IMG/VR virus record: IMGVR_UViG_3300048625_000378
Coordinates: 1-63,028 of that record
DNA from: a virus
Strand: one strand, 5' to 3'
DNA length: 63,028 nt
Both the position numbers and the translations under genes were made by a program. Under the pieces are notes generated by a model. The model searched no databases, had not been told where the DNA came from, and saw only the letters and a program-made list of their open reading frames with translations. The stretch's first letter is position 1; every line of letters begins with the position of its first letter. Positions 1 to 7,889 of this stretch are shown here, piece after piece.

Positions 1-987
1 GAGGTAAAGAACTGGGAAGACAAAAAAAAACAAGAATGTCAAGAAAAACTAAGGCTTGAAGAAGAAAGAAAGCAAAAACATAGAGATAATATTGATTTGT
101 TTTTTAATCATAATAAAAAACTAATTGAAAATCTTGTTTTTGAAAACCTGCCTTTTGAATTAATTTTTTCAATTAATGACGAAGAATTTTCTTCTGAAAG
201 TTTTGAAGACTTCTCTGATGTTTTTGAGGCAAAAATGGAACTGTTAAATTTCCAACTTAATGATAAAATAAATCTTCTCCAAGAGAAAGAAAATATTCGG
301 CTTGAAAATCTCCGAATAGAAACAGAAAAAAAAGAATCTGAACGCAAGGGGATTATTAAACAATCTATCGATAACTACCATACAGGCTGGATAGATGTTA
401 TTTCCGACATGAGTTTTTCTGATATTGAAAGCACTACCAAAAAATTTAATTCTGAAAAACAACTAGAATGCGAGGAATTCAAAGAAGAATACGACAAAAA
501 AAGAGCTAGTCTAGCCAGAATGCTTGAAGCTAAATCTACCTTACTAAATGATGTTGAAAAACAGAGATTAGAAAAAGAAAAGCTAGAAGAAAAGGAAGCC
601 GATTTAGAAATTTCAAGTAAGGAATTGGAAATTGAAAAACAACGTTTTAAAGAACAAAAACAAGACGCGATCAAGGAACCATTAGAAAAGAATGAAATAT
701 CTGACTATTCAAAAGAAATTGAAGTAAATGAGGCTGAAATTATTACTAATGATCTAGCTGAGACTGATTTTAAAGAAACAATTATTTCAGAACCGCAAAC
801 AGAAGAAATTGAAGTTGTTAATACCGAAATTGTATCTGCTAATATACAAGAAGTGGATTTTGAAGAAACTTGGGATAGTATTGAAGAAGATTTTAGAAGT
901 AATTGGGTAGATTATGATTCTCTTTTAAAATATCTTAAAGCAAACTATAACGTTCCAACAAAAATCGAAAAGAATGTCTTTACCTAG
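1..987 (+). CDS. Coiled-coil protein, DUF1351-like (5' end missing)
   Basis: The frame is open from base 1, so the gene starts upstream of the window and only about 328 C-terminal residues are seen. A TTG at 97 is an internal codon, not a convincing start. The product is very rich in Glu and Lys, with long heptad-like stretches, and ends in a small conserved-looking C-terminal segment. Coiled-coil proteins of the DUF1351 type commonly sit just upstream of RecT genes in phages, which fits the position here; the family assignment is inferred from that context and composition. The stop overlaps the start of the next gene by 14 bases, suggesting one operon. Confidence 0.6.
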   Translation, partial: EVKNWEDKKKQECQEKLRLEEERKQKHRDNIDLFFNHNKKLIENLVFENLPFELIFSINDEEFSSESFEDFSDVFEAKMELLNFQLNDKINLLQEKENIRLENLRIETEKKESERKGIIKQSIDNYHTGWIDVISDMSFSDIESTTKKFNSEKQLECEEFKEEYDKKRASLARMLEAKSTLLNDVEKQRLEKEKLEEKEADLEISSKELEIEKQRFKEQKQDAIKEPLEKNEISDYSKEIEVNEAEIITNDLAETDFKETIISEPQTEEIEVVNTEIVSANIQEVDFEETWDSIEEDFRSNWVDYDSLLKYLKANYNVPTKIEKNVFT

Positions 988-1246
988 ACTTCATCCAGAC
1001 GACCTCCAAGAACTTATTAATGGTGTTTCAAATAATGTCACAAATAAGCTCGAAGAAATGCTTTCTAAAAAAGAAAATGTATCTGAAATGCAAACTCTTA
1101 CAATTAGAGACGCGGCCAAAATCTTAAATAAAGATGAAACGACCATTCTTCGTTACATAAAGAAAAAACTTATCAAAGCAAACAAGCCTGGTAAAGAATG
1201 GATTATCACCCAACAATCACTAACAAATTATATCGATGGAAAATAA
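974..1246 (+). CDS. Small helix-turn-helix DNA-binding protein (excisionase/MerR-like)
   Basis: This 90-residue protein has a helix-turn-helix of the HTH_17/excisionase type in its C-terminal half: the stretch TIRDAAKILNKDETTILRYI, followed by a Lys-rich wing and a tryptophan-containing beta strand. Such proteins bind DNA as small transcription factors or recombination directionality factors. No integrase is visible in the window, so a regulatory role in the early operon is more likely than excision. It overlaps its neighbours on both sides, which implies translational coupling. Confidence 0.65.
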   Translation: MSLPRLHPDDLQELINGVSNNVTNKLEEMLSKKENVSEMQTLTIRDAAKILNKDETTILRYIKKKLIKANKPGKEWIITQQSLTNYIDGK

Positions 1247-1487
1247 ATTTTGCACAATTAAAAAAAACAAGCGCAATACCAATTTCCTAAAGGAAAACGG
1301 TTATAAAAAATTGAAATCAGCCATTTATAACTCAAAATCTGAAAGTGTCTTAATTATTAATAGGCAAAAAAAACAGTACTGGGAAACTTGTGAAGATGGG
1401 ATTATGGATGCTTCTAGAATGATTTTGGAAGCCGAAAATCAAGAAATACAAATCATTAAAAACATAGAATTATGTCTACAGAATTAA
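1236..1487 (+). CDS. Hypothetical protein in RecT operon
   Basis: An 83-residue basic protein that I do not recognise. The start overlaps the HTH gene by 11 bases and the end overlaps the RecT gene by 16 bases, so it is almost certainly translated as part of the recombination operon. No motif, membrane segment or cysteine cluster is apparent. Confidence 0.6.
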   Translation: MENKFCTIKKNKRNTNFLKENGYKKLKSAIYNSKSESVLIINRQKKQYWETCEDGIMDASRMILEAENQEIQIIKNIELCLQN

Positions 1488-2428
1488 GCACCACGCGAAA
1501 ACAAGAAGTTGCATTTAAAGAAATGTCGGAGAAAGTAAAGTTAGTACTTGCCTCAAACGTAAATAGCATTGAAAATTCATTAGTAGTTGCTAATGCAATT
1601 GGGTTTTTAAGAGAAAATCTCACCCCTGAAATTATGTCTCCAATTATGTCTCTTCAAGGAAGTAAGCTAGGGTTCAAAACAGACCGTGATCTAGTAAAAA
1701 ATCAAAATACCGGTAAATATGAAAAAGGACCAGGCTACCCGTTGGAAGTAGTAAAAGATTGTTTTATTGAAATGTCATTAATCGGTTTACTTCCGACTGG
1801 TAACATGTGGAACGTAATTGCGGGCAATCCCTACATAACAAAGGAAGGAGGAACATATTTGCTTAAAAATTTAGTTCCCAGATTAAAGTATGCTATTATG
1901 TTTCCTGAAGTAAATCAATCAGCTGATAAAAAAACAGCTAATGTAAAAGCAAATATTAAATGGGAACTTAACGGAGAAAAAAGAGAAGAAAATATCGATT
2001 TCCCTGTAAAATCTGACGCGTACACAACTTTTGATTCTTTAATAGGTAAAGCGGATAGAAAAGCAAAAGTTTGGCTTTACAATCAAGTATCAGGCTTGAA
2101 TATTTCTGATGGTGATATTGAAGATATTCCTCATGTAGAAATAAAATCAAGTATAAACCCTGAAAAGATTGGAAATGATAAAGAAAACGAAAGAGTTTTG
2201 AATCATATAAAATCCTGCAATACGATAAAAGACTTGGTTTCTTGTAAACAAAAAATTTCTGTAGAAAATGAAGTTACGTTCGAGCCTTATATTACTAGGT
2301 ATATTGAACTAGCTAAAACAATAGATCAAATTAAAAGTATTGAGAGTCATATCCCAATGGATAACCTTGATCTCATTGTATTGTGTGACGATAAAAAACG
2401 TCAACTAAACGGAAATGCGAAAGCCTAA
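1472..2428 (+). CDS. recT: RecT-family single-strand annealing recombinase
   Basis: The 318-residue product matches RecT annealing proteins in length and layout. These proteins anneal complementary single strands during phage recombination, acting with a 5'-3' exonuclease. The middle holds RecT-like segments: the early LQGSKLGFKTDRD region, a PLEVVKDCFIEMSLIGLLP helix, and the later DSLIGKADRKAKVW segment. The C-terminal part is more variable. Its natural partner, a PD-(D/E)XK nuclease, lies two genes downstream, with a NinG-like gene and a homing endonuclease between them. Confidence 0.82.
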   Translation: MSTELSTTRKQEVAFKEMSEKVKLVLASNVNSIENSLVVANAIGFLRENLTPEIMSPIMSLQGSKLGFKTDRDLVKNQNTGKYEKGPGYPLEVVKDCFIEMSLIGLLPTGNMWNVIAGNPYITKEGGTYLLKNLVPRLKYAIMFPEVNQSADKKTANVKANIKWELNGEKREENIDFPVKSDAYTTFDSLIGKADRKAKVWLYNQVSGLNISDGDIEDIPHVEIKSSINPEKIGNDKENERVLNHIKSCNTIKDLVSCKQKISVENEVTFEPYITRYIELAKTIDQIKSIESHIPMDNLDLIVLCDDKKRQLNGNAKA

Positions 2429-2807
2429 AGAAAAAAAATGTGAATGCGGCTTAAACTTTATCCAATACAATAGTTTAAAAAAATATTGTTCATGGACATG
2501 TGAGAAAAAGTACAAGCCGCAAACACATAATTCTGCTAAAAAATACATCATTCCGAAGGTTAGTAAGAAACAAGCTGAACTAAATAAAACCTATTCAAAA
2601 CTTAGAATAGAATTTCTTTCAAGACCAGAGAATCAAGTTTGTCCTATAACAAAGCAGCAAACAACAGATGTACATCACAAGTATTCTGGTAAAGACAGAG
2701 CTAAATACTTTTTAGATACAACTACTTGGTTAGCCGTTAGTAGAACTGGACACGTTTGGATTCATGAAAACTCAAAACAAGCAAGAGAATTAAAATATTT
2801 ATATTAA
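2415..2807 (+). CDS. NinG/Rap-like zinc-finger HNH-type protein
   Basis: A 130-residue protein with an N-terminal zinc-binding pattern (CECG, then a CSWTC motif near residue 28) and a C-terminal HNH-like segment: CPITKQQTTDVHHKYSG followed by a later WIHEN. This arrangement resembles phage NinG (Rap) proteins, which stimulate recombination on branched DNA and often lie next to RecT-type genes. Overlap of the start with the RecT stop supports joint expression. The HNH assignment comes from motif reading only. Confidence 0.6.
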   Translation: MRKPKEKKCECGLNFIQYNSLKKYCSWTCEKKYKPQTHNSAKKYIIPKVSKKQAELNKTYSKLRIEFLSRPENQVCPITKQQTTDVHHKYSGKDRAKYFLDTTTWLAVSRTGHVWIHENSKQARELKYLY

Positions 2808-2812
2808 TTATT

Positions 2813-3322
2813 ATGAATGAAATCAAAAAAGAAATTTGGAAAGAGATTCCTGGTTATGAAGGATTGTATCAAGTAAGTAGTTTAGGCAATGTTAAGAGTT
2901 TAAAATTTAAAAAAGTTTTAATATTAAAACAATTTAAAAACTTAAATAATTATTTTATGGTAACGCTTCATAATAAAAAAATTCACTTTAATCCAAAAAG
3001 AATAAGCGTCCATTTATTAGTTGCGATGACTTTTTTAAACCACAAACCAAATAAAACAAATAGAATTGTTGTTGATCATATAAACAACATAAAAGAAGAT
3101 AATAAACTTCAAAATTTACAATTAATTACAAATAGAGAAAATAACTCTAAAGATAAAAAGAACAAAACATCTATATATACAGGGGTTTGTTGGGATAAAT
3201 CAAGAAATAAATGGCTTTCGTGTATAAGAATTAATAATAAGAAAATAACGCTAGGGCGATTCAAATGCGAATTAAAAGCTAGCATGGCCTATAAAAATGC
3301 TTTGAAAAAATTAATTAATTAA
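2813..3322 (+). CDS. HNH homing endonuclease (NUMOD4-HNH-AP2)
   Basis: Three modules are readable in 169 residues. The N-terminal NUMOD4 segment is EIWKEIPGYEGLYQVSSLG, the HNH core contains VDHINNIKEDNKLQNLQLIT, and the C-terminal AP2-like DNA-binding segment contains TGVCWDKSRNKWLSCIRI. This is the standard build of free-standing phage homing endonucleases, which cut intron- or gene-less alleles and spread their own gene. It sits between the NinG-like and exonuclease genes with short AT-rich spacers, as expected for an inserted selfish gene. Codon use is more AT-biased than in its neighbours. Confidence 0.85.
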   Translation: MNEIKKEIWKEIPGYEGLYQVSSLGNVKSLKFKKVLILKQFKNLNNYFMVTLHNKKIHFNPKRISVHLLVAMTFLNHKPNKTNRIVVDHINNIKEDNKLQNLQLITNRENNSKDKKNKTSIYTGVCWDKSRNKWLSCIRINNKKITLGRFKCELKASMAYKNALKKLIN

Positions 3323-3332
3323 AAATTAAAAT

Positions 3333-4262
3333 ATGAAATCACTATTTGAAAACTTTAAGCCTAGAGCTTCACAAATTGGTCATTTAATGACAAACCTTCC
3401 TGAAAAATTCACAAAAGAAGATGAATTAGCGCTACAAGAACTGCTTGAGGAAAAACAATCAGGTAAAAATTCTAATGGACGCGCTACAAAGTGGACCGAT
3501 ACAAAGCAATCATCCGTCGACAAACTAAACCGCAAGAAGAAGGGTGAGGATGAATTACCTACTGGAGCCATAACTAAATTAGAAGAGATTTTTAATCATG
3601 TGTTTTGGGGAAGAAGAAAGTTAATTTATAACAAATACCTTGAAAAAGGAAATATAGTCGAAGAGGATTCTTTGGAATTACTTTCTGAAGTAGATGGTGT
3701 GCTTTATTGGAAAAACGAAGAGTATTTAGAAAATGAATTCTCACAAGGTTGCCCAGATAATATTTTTGAAAAAATTAGAGATACAAAGTCTAACTATGAA
3801 TTTGATACATTTCAAAAAGCAGAATTAACTTCGCTATACTCTTGGCAAATTAAAGACTATACATGGATGGCGATTGAATCTGGTCATGATATTTCAAGAA
3901 CGGGCGAGTTATGCTATTGTTTAGTAAACTCTCCTTCTCACCGTATTGAAGCTGAAAAGAAATCGCTTTGGTTTAGTATGGGTATGCCGGAAGAAACAGA
4001 AGATAGATGGATTGAAGCAGCTTCTCAACTAGAACGTAATCACATATTTGATATTACAAAATTTAAGTATGATTATCCAGGATTTGATTTAGTAACACCA
4101 ATTTGGAGATTTGATATTCCAAAACACATGAGAGTAAAACGCTTTGATGTTACTTTGGAAGATTCAGATATTGAACACTTAAAAAGACGTTCTGGGATGG
4201 CTAAAAAATGGCTTTTAGAAAGAGAGTTACAAGAGGTTGAATTAATTAATAAAAATAATTAA
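3333..4262 (+). CDS. PD-(D/E)XK exonuclease (YqaJ/Cas4-like), RecT partner
   Basis: Residues 139-153 read GCPDNIFEKIRDTKS, giving the Asp and Asp-x-Lys of a PD-(D/E)XK active site. They are followed by an aromatic helix (YSWQIKDYTWMAI) that matches the QxxxY element of YqaJ/lambda-exonuclease-type enzymes. The likely role is resection of double-stranded ends to make 3' single strands for RecT. The length (309 residues) and the neighbourhood fit well. The N-terminal 90 residues are Lys/Glu-rich and carry no recognised motif. Confidence 0.75.
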   Translation: MKSLFENFKPRASQIGHLMTNLPEKFTKEDELALQELLEEKQSGKNSNGRATKWTDTKQSSVDKLNRKKKGEDELPTGAITKLEEIFNHVFWGRRKLIYNKYLEKGNIVEEDSLELLSEVDGVLYWKNEEYLENEFSQGCPDNIFEKIRDTKSNYEFDTFQKAELTSLYSWQIKDYTWMAIESGHDISRTGELCYCLVNSPSHRIEAEKKSLWFSMGMPEETEDRWIEAASQLERNHIFDITKFKYDYPGFDLVTPIWRFDIPKHMRVKRFDVTLEDSDIEHLKRRSGMAKKWLLERELQEVELINKNN

Positions 4263-4266
4263 AAAA

Positions 4267-4743
4267 ATGAAAACACTTAAAGAATTACAACCGCTTATTA
4301 TCGAATGGGCTAAAGAAAGAAATATTCATTTATTAGAATGCGCTCCAAAACAATATTTAAAATTAGTTGAAGAGTGTGGGGAATTAGCAAGTGCTATTTT
4401 AAAAGGGAATATTGAACTTCAAAAAGATGCTATTGGAGATATTTTTGTAGTGCTGGTTATTTATGCAAAACAATTATCTTTTGAATATGACGATGATTTG
4501 AATGTTCATAAAACCATAAAATCGCATAAAAGAGAAGTTGATTTTCATTTAAACGGAATTATAAACTCTTCTTATTGGGTTCGTACTCGTAAAGAAGAAA
4601 AAGGATATCAATTTTGTTTAGCAGGATTAAATGAAATAAGCGAAATTCTTAATTTAGATTTTATAGAGTGCGCAAACATTGCGTGGAATGAAATTAAGAA
4701 TAGAAAAGGTAAAACAGAAAACGGAACTTTTATCAAAAATTAA
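4267..4743 (+). CDS. MazG-like nucleotide pyrophosphohydrolase
   Basis: The first 65 residues carry the MazG-type metal-binding helices: EECGE at 35-39 and DAIGD at 54-58, in the all-alpha NTP pyrophosphohydrolase arrangement. Such phage enzymes hydrolyse (d)NTPs or related alarmone-like nucleotides and may adjust host nucleotide pools. The 158-residue protein is longer than minimal MazG domains; the C-terminal 80 residues are helical-looking and unrecognised. The start follows the exonuclease stop by 4 bases. Confidence 0.7.
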   Translation: MKTLKELQPLIIEWAKERNIHLLECAPKQYLKLVEECGELASAILKGNIELQKDAIGDIFVVLVIYAKQLSFEYDDDLNVHKTIKSHKREVDFHLNGIINSSYWVRTRKEEKGYQFCLAGLNEISEILNLDFIECANIAWNEIKNRKGKTENGTFIKN

Positions 4744-4747
4744 AATC

Positions 4748-5170
4748 ATGACAATAAATGGAATAATCAAACTAATTAAACCAACTCAACAAGTTTCGGC
4801 ATCATTTTGTAAAAGAGAATTTGTAATCGAAACTATCGATCAATATCCTCAAACTATTTTATTAGAACTTCATCAAGACCGTGTTGATATTATTGACTCG
4901 TTTACAGAAGGACAAGAGGTAATTTGTAGCTTAAATTTAAAAGGAAGGTTATGGGTTTCTCCACAAGGAGAAGAAAAGTATTTCAACACAATTATTTGTT
5001 GGAAAATTACAGTTCCAAACAATGAAAGTGTAAATAACACACCAACCCAAACCAATCCACAAGAATACCCTCAAGCTCCAAAAGATAGCCCGTTTGGATT
5101 AAATCCTCAATTACCAAGTAATACTTCAGTTGCTATTACCAATGAAGAAGAGGACGATATGCCTTTTTAA
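4748..5170 (+). CDS. SSB-like protein, DUF3127 family
   Basis: The ATG at 4748 is chosen because it follows the upstream stop directly; a start at 4679 would overlap the previous gene by 65 bases. The 140-residue product has a beta-rich N-terminal OB-like region typical of DUF3127, a Pro/Gln/Asn-rich linker, and the acidic C-terminal tail EEEDDMPF. That tail is the hallmark of bacterial single-stranded DNA-binding proteins (E. coli SSB ends DDDIPF) and recruits replication and repair partners. With RecT and the exonuclease upstream, a role in coating single-stranded DNA is likely. Confidence 0.75.
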   Translation: MTINGIIKLIKPTQQVSASFCKREFVIETIDQYPQTILLELHQDRVDIIDSFTEGQEVICSLNLKGRLWVSPQGEEKYFNTIICWKITVPNNESVNNTPTQTNPQEYPQAPKDSPFGLNPQLPSNTSVAITNEEEDDMPF

Positions 5171-5192
5171 AACAACTATTTTTTTACTTAAT

Positions 5193-5236
5193 AATATGTG
5201 TTTTTTGTGTTTTATTAAGCATAAAAAGCACATATT
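5193..5236 (+). promoter_or_regulatory. Inverted repeat with TATGTGTTTTTT arms
   Basis: AATATGTGTTTTTT (5193-5206) is repeated inverted as AAAAAGCACATATT (5223-5236) with one mismatch, separated by 16 bases. It lies in the only sizeable gap of the early operon, before the small gene at 5262. The arm matches a TATGTGT-plus-T-run motif found in other intergenic regions of this window (near 40.44, 54.51 and 55.53 kb). It could be an operator or an RNA hairpin; no TAnnTTTG box is seen inside it. Confidence 0.45.
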
Positions 5237-5261
5237 TCAATAATAACATTAAACTAAAAAT

Positions 5262-5381
5262 ATGGCAGAAGATAAAAAATCATTCGTCTTAAACAAAGAA
5301 TGGATTGGGGTAATTCAAGAAATTAATAAAGTTCAATGTCATCGTGAAACTCATAAAATAACTAGAAATGGCCAGACCTGA
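5262..5381 (+). CDS. Small hypothetical protein (39 aa)
   Basis: A short frame beginning with ATG at 5262, reading MAEDKKSFVLNKEWIGVIQE at its N terminus and overlapping the following DUF4373 gene by 14 bases. The overlap pattern equals that of neighbouring genes in this operon, which is the main support. No function can be proposed. Confidence 0.45.
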   Translation: MAEDKKSFVLNKEWIGVIQEINKVQCHRETHKITRNGQT

Positions 5382-6207
5382 AAGAAACAATGTTGATTAT
5401 TTTCCTTTTTTATGTAAAGAAGGGAAAGCTATGTTTTACATAGAGAAAACCTACGGAAATGACGGATATGCTGCTTGGGTTAGGATTTTAAGACAGTTAG
5501 CTGTTACAAACTTTCATTACATAAATCTTAGTGATAAAGTTGAGCTTATGTATCTGTCTTCTAGATGTAATATTTCTTCTGAAACACTTATAAAAATTAT
5601 AAATGATCTATGTGACTTAGATGAATTTGATAAAGATTTATGGGTGCAAAATTCAATAATTTACAGCCATAAGTTTATCAAAAACATTCAAGATGCCTAC
5701 AAAAAGAGAAATAATAAATGCCTGAGTTATGATGGTTTACTACTCCTTTTATCAGGTTTAGGGATACGTAAACCTAGTAAAAGTATAACTAAAGCACCCG
5801 TAAACCCACATACTATAGTAGAGTATAGTATAGTAGAGTATAGTAAAGAAGATATTCTTTTAGAAAAAGAAACAAAAGAAATATTTTCATTTCGAAACGA
5901 ATTATTAAACAAAGGTGGTTCCGAAAAATTAGTTGACGATTGGTTAAAAGTCAGAAAAACAAAAAAAGCAACGAATAGTGAAACTGCTTTGATTGGATTT
6001 ATAAATCAGGTTAATATTTCAAAAAAAGGAATCAATGAAATATTGGAAATATGTATTTCGAAAGATTGGAAAGGGTTTGAAGCAAAGTGGCTAGATAATT
6101 TACAAAATAAAAATTTACAAAATGGAACACGACAACAACCATTACTCGGTAGACAAAGCGCAGATACAGTCAGATCTAATGCATCTGGCTGGGACGACAT
6201 TGAATGA
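5368..6207 (+). CDS. DUF4373-domain protein, replication-associated
   Basis: The N-terminal 90 residues (MARPERNNVDYFPFLCKEGK, then GYAAWVRILRQL) match the DUF4373 (Lin1244/Lin1753-like) domain, a winged-helix-like module found at the start of phage replication proteins. A short degenerate repeat, IVEYSIVEYSKED, is encoded by a 15-base tandem repeat near 5815-5848; such Ser/Tyr repeats are common in this family. The C-terminal part carries an alpha-helical segment and ends GWDDIE. By position it may be a replication initiator or helicase-loader-like protein, but that is inference. Confidence 0.65.
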   Translation: MARPERNNVDYFPFLCKEGKAMFYIEKTYGNDGYAAWVRILRQLAVTNFHYINLSDKVELMYLSSRCNISSETLIKIINDLCDLDEFDKDLWVQNSIIYSHKFIKNIQDAYKKRNNKCLSYDGLLLLLSGLGIRKPSKSITKAPVNPHTIVEYSIVEYSKEDILLEKETKEIFSFRNELLNKGGSEKLVDDWLKVRKTKKATNSETALIGFINQVNISKKGINEILEICISKDWKGFEAKWLDNLQNKNLQNGTRQQPLLGRQSADTVRSNASGWDDIE

Positions 6208-7021
6208 AATTGCAAAATCAACAGAAGTCATAAATACGGAATTTTTAAAATCATGTTACGGATTTAAAAAAATACGTGCCAGAGAAACTGAAATCAATTT
6301 CAATAATGTAGTAGGCCTTATGATAACTAAAATTTCTGCACTGGCCGGTATTAATAACGAAATTGATATGGCTACAAAATCCGACCTGCTTCGTTATGTT
6401 AAAACCAGATGCAAAGATATTACGTTAGAAGAAATCTATAAAGCTTTTGAATTAGAGAGATATAATGAATATCCAACAAAATCAAATCATTTTCAATTAT
6501 TTGGGACAGAATATTTTTCAGAAGTAATTAAAAAATATCGAGTGTGGAAGTTAGAAAACCAAACGTATTATAATATTTCTAAAAATGAGAATAATTTAAA
6601 AATTTCAGCTATTACAGAATCACAAAAAGAAGAAATACTAATCAATGGGATTAAACGTGTTTTTAACGAGTATAAGCAATTAAAAACACTTTCAGAACCC
6701 TGCGTTCATATTTTTGACGAACTCCTTTCTAGAGGCTTAATTTTAGGTGCTGTAAATCCTAAATTTGAAAAATACTATTCCGATAAAAGCGAACAGGCTA
6801 AAATTGAACTTGAAAAAGAACTTGAAGTTCAAAAATCAAACTCAAATTTTATCCAAAGAAAAAACATCGAAAGAGATATTGAAAAAATACTACAAGGTAA
6901 TTCTAATAAAATTATTGTCAAGACCAAGAAAATTGTATTAAAAGAGTACTTCGACAATTTAATTTTAAAAGAAATTGAAATAGAAGTGGAACTTAAAAAA
7001 TCAAATACATGTTTGAAATAA
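6122..7021 (+). CDS. Hypothetical protein, possible replication accessory
   Basis: A 299-residue mostly helical protein with a Lys/Glu-rich C-terminal third. It starts inside the DUF4373 gene (86-base overlap from 6122; a second ATG at 6179 shortens the overlap to 29 bases, and either may be used). It ends inside the next gene. I do not recognise the family. Its placement between the DUF4373 and DnaA-domain genes suggests a replication-linked role, but no ATPase or nuclease motif is visible. Confidence 0.6.
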   Translation: MEHDNNHYSVDKAQIQSDLMHLAGTTLNEIAKSTEVINTEFLKSCYGFKKIRARETEINFNNVVGLMITKISALAGINNEIDMATKSDLLRYVKTRCKDITLEEIYKAFELERYNEYPTKSNHFQLFGTEYFSEVIKKYRVWKLENQTYYNISKNENNLKISAITESQKEEILINGIKRVFNEYKQLKTLSEPCVHIFDELLSRGLILGAVNPKFEKYYSDKSEQAKIELEKELEVQKSNSNFIQRKNIERDIEKILQGNSNKIIVKTKKIVLKEYFDNLILKEIEIEVELKKSNTCLK

Positions 7022-7614
7022 CAAAAATTATCGCGTTGGTTTTTCAAGTTGATCATCAGAAACTATTTGAAAAAACCAGGAAACGAAATATAGTTGAAGC
7101 TAGACAGGCAGCGATGTATATTTCCTATAAAAAAATTCAAGGTATTACGCTATCTAAAATCGGTGATTTTTTTAATAAAGATCACTCTACGGTTATGTAC
7201 GCTATAAAGATGGTTGAAAACCTATATGATTCGGACAAGTCTTTTAAAAGTAAAGTAAATGAATCTATGGTAAAGTTTAATATGTTGAAATCAAATAAAA
7301 TCGTTTACATAGCGCACCCGGTTTCGAATGACTTAAATACTAACGTTGAAAAAATTCTTCAAATCGTAAAGAAAATCAATCTTGAAGAAAAAAATACAAC
7401 TCCGTTCGTCCCTTATTTAGCTGACATTTTAGCATTAGACGATTCTATACCAGAACATAGAAACAAAGGAATTAGTAATAACACAGCGTATTTAAAATCA
7501 GGAATCGTTTCTGAACTTCGAGTATATGGTGATTTTATATCCAAAGGAGTGGCAGAAGAAATAGCTATAGCTAGAGAATTTAAGATTCCGGTGATTTATA
7601 AAAACAAAAGCTAA
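7009..7614 (+). CDS. DnaA domain IV fused to a deoxyribosyltransferase-like domain
   Basis: Residues 20-75 read like DnaA domain IV: VEARQAAMYI at 29-38 and the signature DHSTVMYAI at 58-66, which in DnaA recognises origin boxes. From about residue 97 a second domain begins: IAHPVS at 101-106, a later PFVPYLADILALDD, and GDFISKGVAEEIAIAREF near the C terminus. This is the pattern of the DUF4406/nucleoside 2-deoxyribosyltransferase-like fold. There is no DnaA ATPase domain. The first part probably binds DNA, possibly DnaA-type boxes; the second may act on nucleotides. Each part is recognisable; the joint role is unknown. Confidence 0.75.
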   Translation: MFEITKIIALVFQVDHQKLFEKTRKRNIVEARQAAMYISYKKIQGITLSKIGDFFNKDHSTVMYAIKMVENLYDSDKSFKSKVNESMVKFNMLKSNKIVYIAHPVSNDLNTNVEKILQIVKKINLEEKNTTPFVPYLADILALDDSIPEHRNKGISNNTAYLKSGIVSELRVYGDFISKGVAEEIAIAREFKIPVIYKNKS

Positions 7615-7616
7615 TT

Positions 7617-7889
7617 ATGATAAATATAAAAGAACTAACCGTATGCTCATTATTCGATGGAATGAGCTGCTTACAAATAGCCTTGAACCGAATAGGTTTG
7701 AAACCTACAAAATACTATGCCAGCGAAATTGACAAATATGCAATACAAGTTACCATGGCAAATTTTCATAAAACTATTCAATTGGGTGACGTTAGAAACG
7801 TAAAAGGTTCAGATTTAGGATTTATTGATATTCTAGTGGGGGGAGTCCTTGTCAATCATTTTCATTCGCTGGAAAACGCAAAGGAATGA
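7617..7889 (+). CDS. C5 cytosine methyltransferase, N-terminal part (frameshifted)
   Basis: The frame encodes the start of a C5-cytosine DNA methyltransferase: motif I SLFDGMSCLQIAL (residues 11-23), motif II around YASEID, and IDILVGG leading into motif IV. After the run of six G at 7838-7843 this frame reads VLVNHF and stops at 7889. The expected GSPCQSFSFAGKRKG is in the -1 frame. The catalytic Cys is therefore encoded only if the ribosome shifts or the base count differs. Alone the 90-residue product would be inactive. Confidence 0.8.
   Translation: MINIKELTVCSLFDGMSCLQIALNRIGLKPTKYYASEIDKYAIQVTMANFHKTIQLGDVRNVKGSDLGFIDILVGGVLVNHFHSLENAKE
7838..7844 (+). other. Possible -1 frameshift slippery site G GGG GGA
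   Basis: The heptamer GGGGGGA is in the phase X XXY YYZ relative to the upstream methyltransferase frame (codons GTG GGG GGA). A -1 slip here joins 7617-7843 to the downstream frame and restores the continuous motif GGSPCQSFSF. The same join would result if the tract had one more G. A true regulatory frameshift, phase variation and a simple indel all remain possible. Confidence 0.5.

Noticed and set aside
5815-5848. Short tandem repeat as a separate regulatory element
   Set aside because: It is in frame and encodes the IVEYS repeats usual for DUF4373 proteins.
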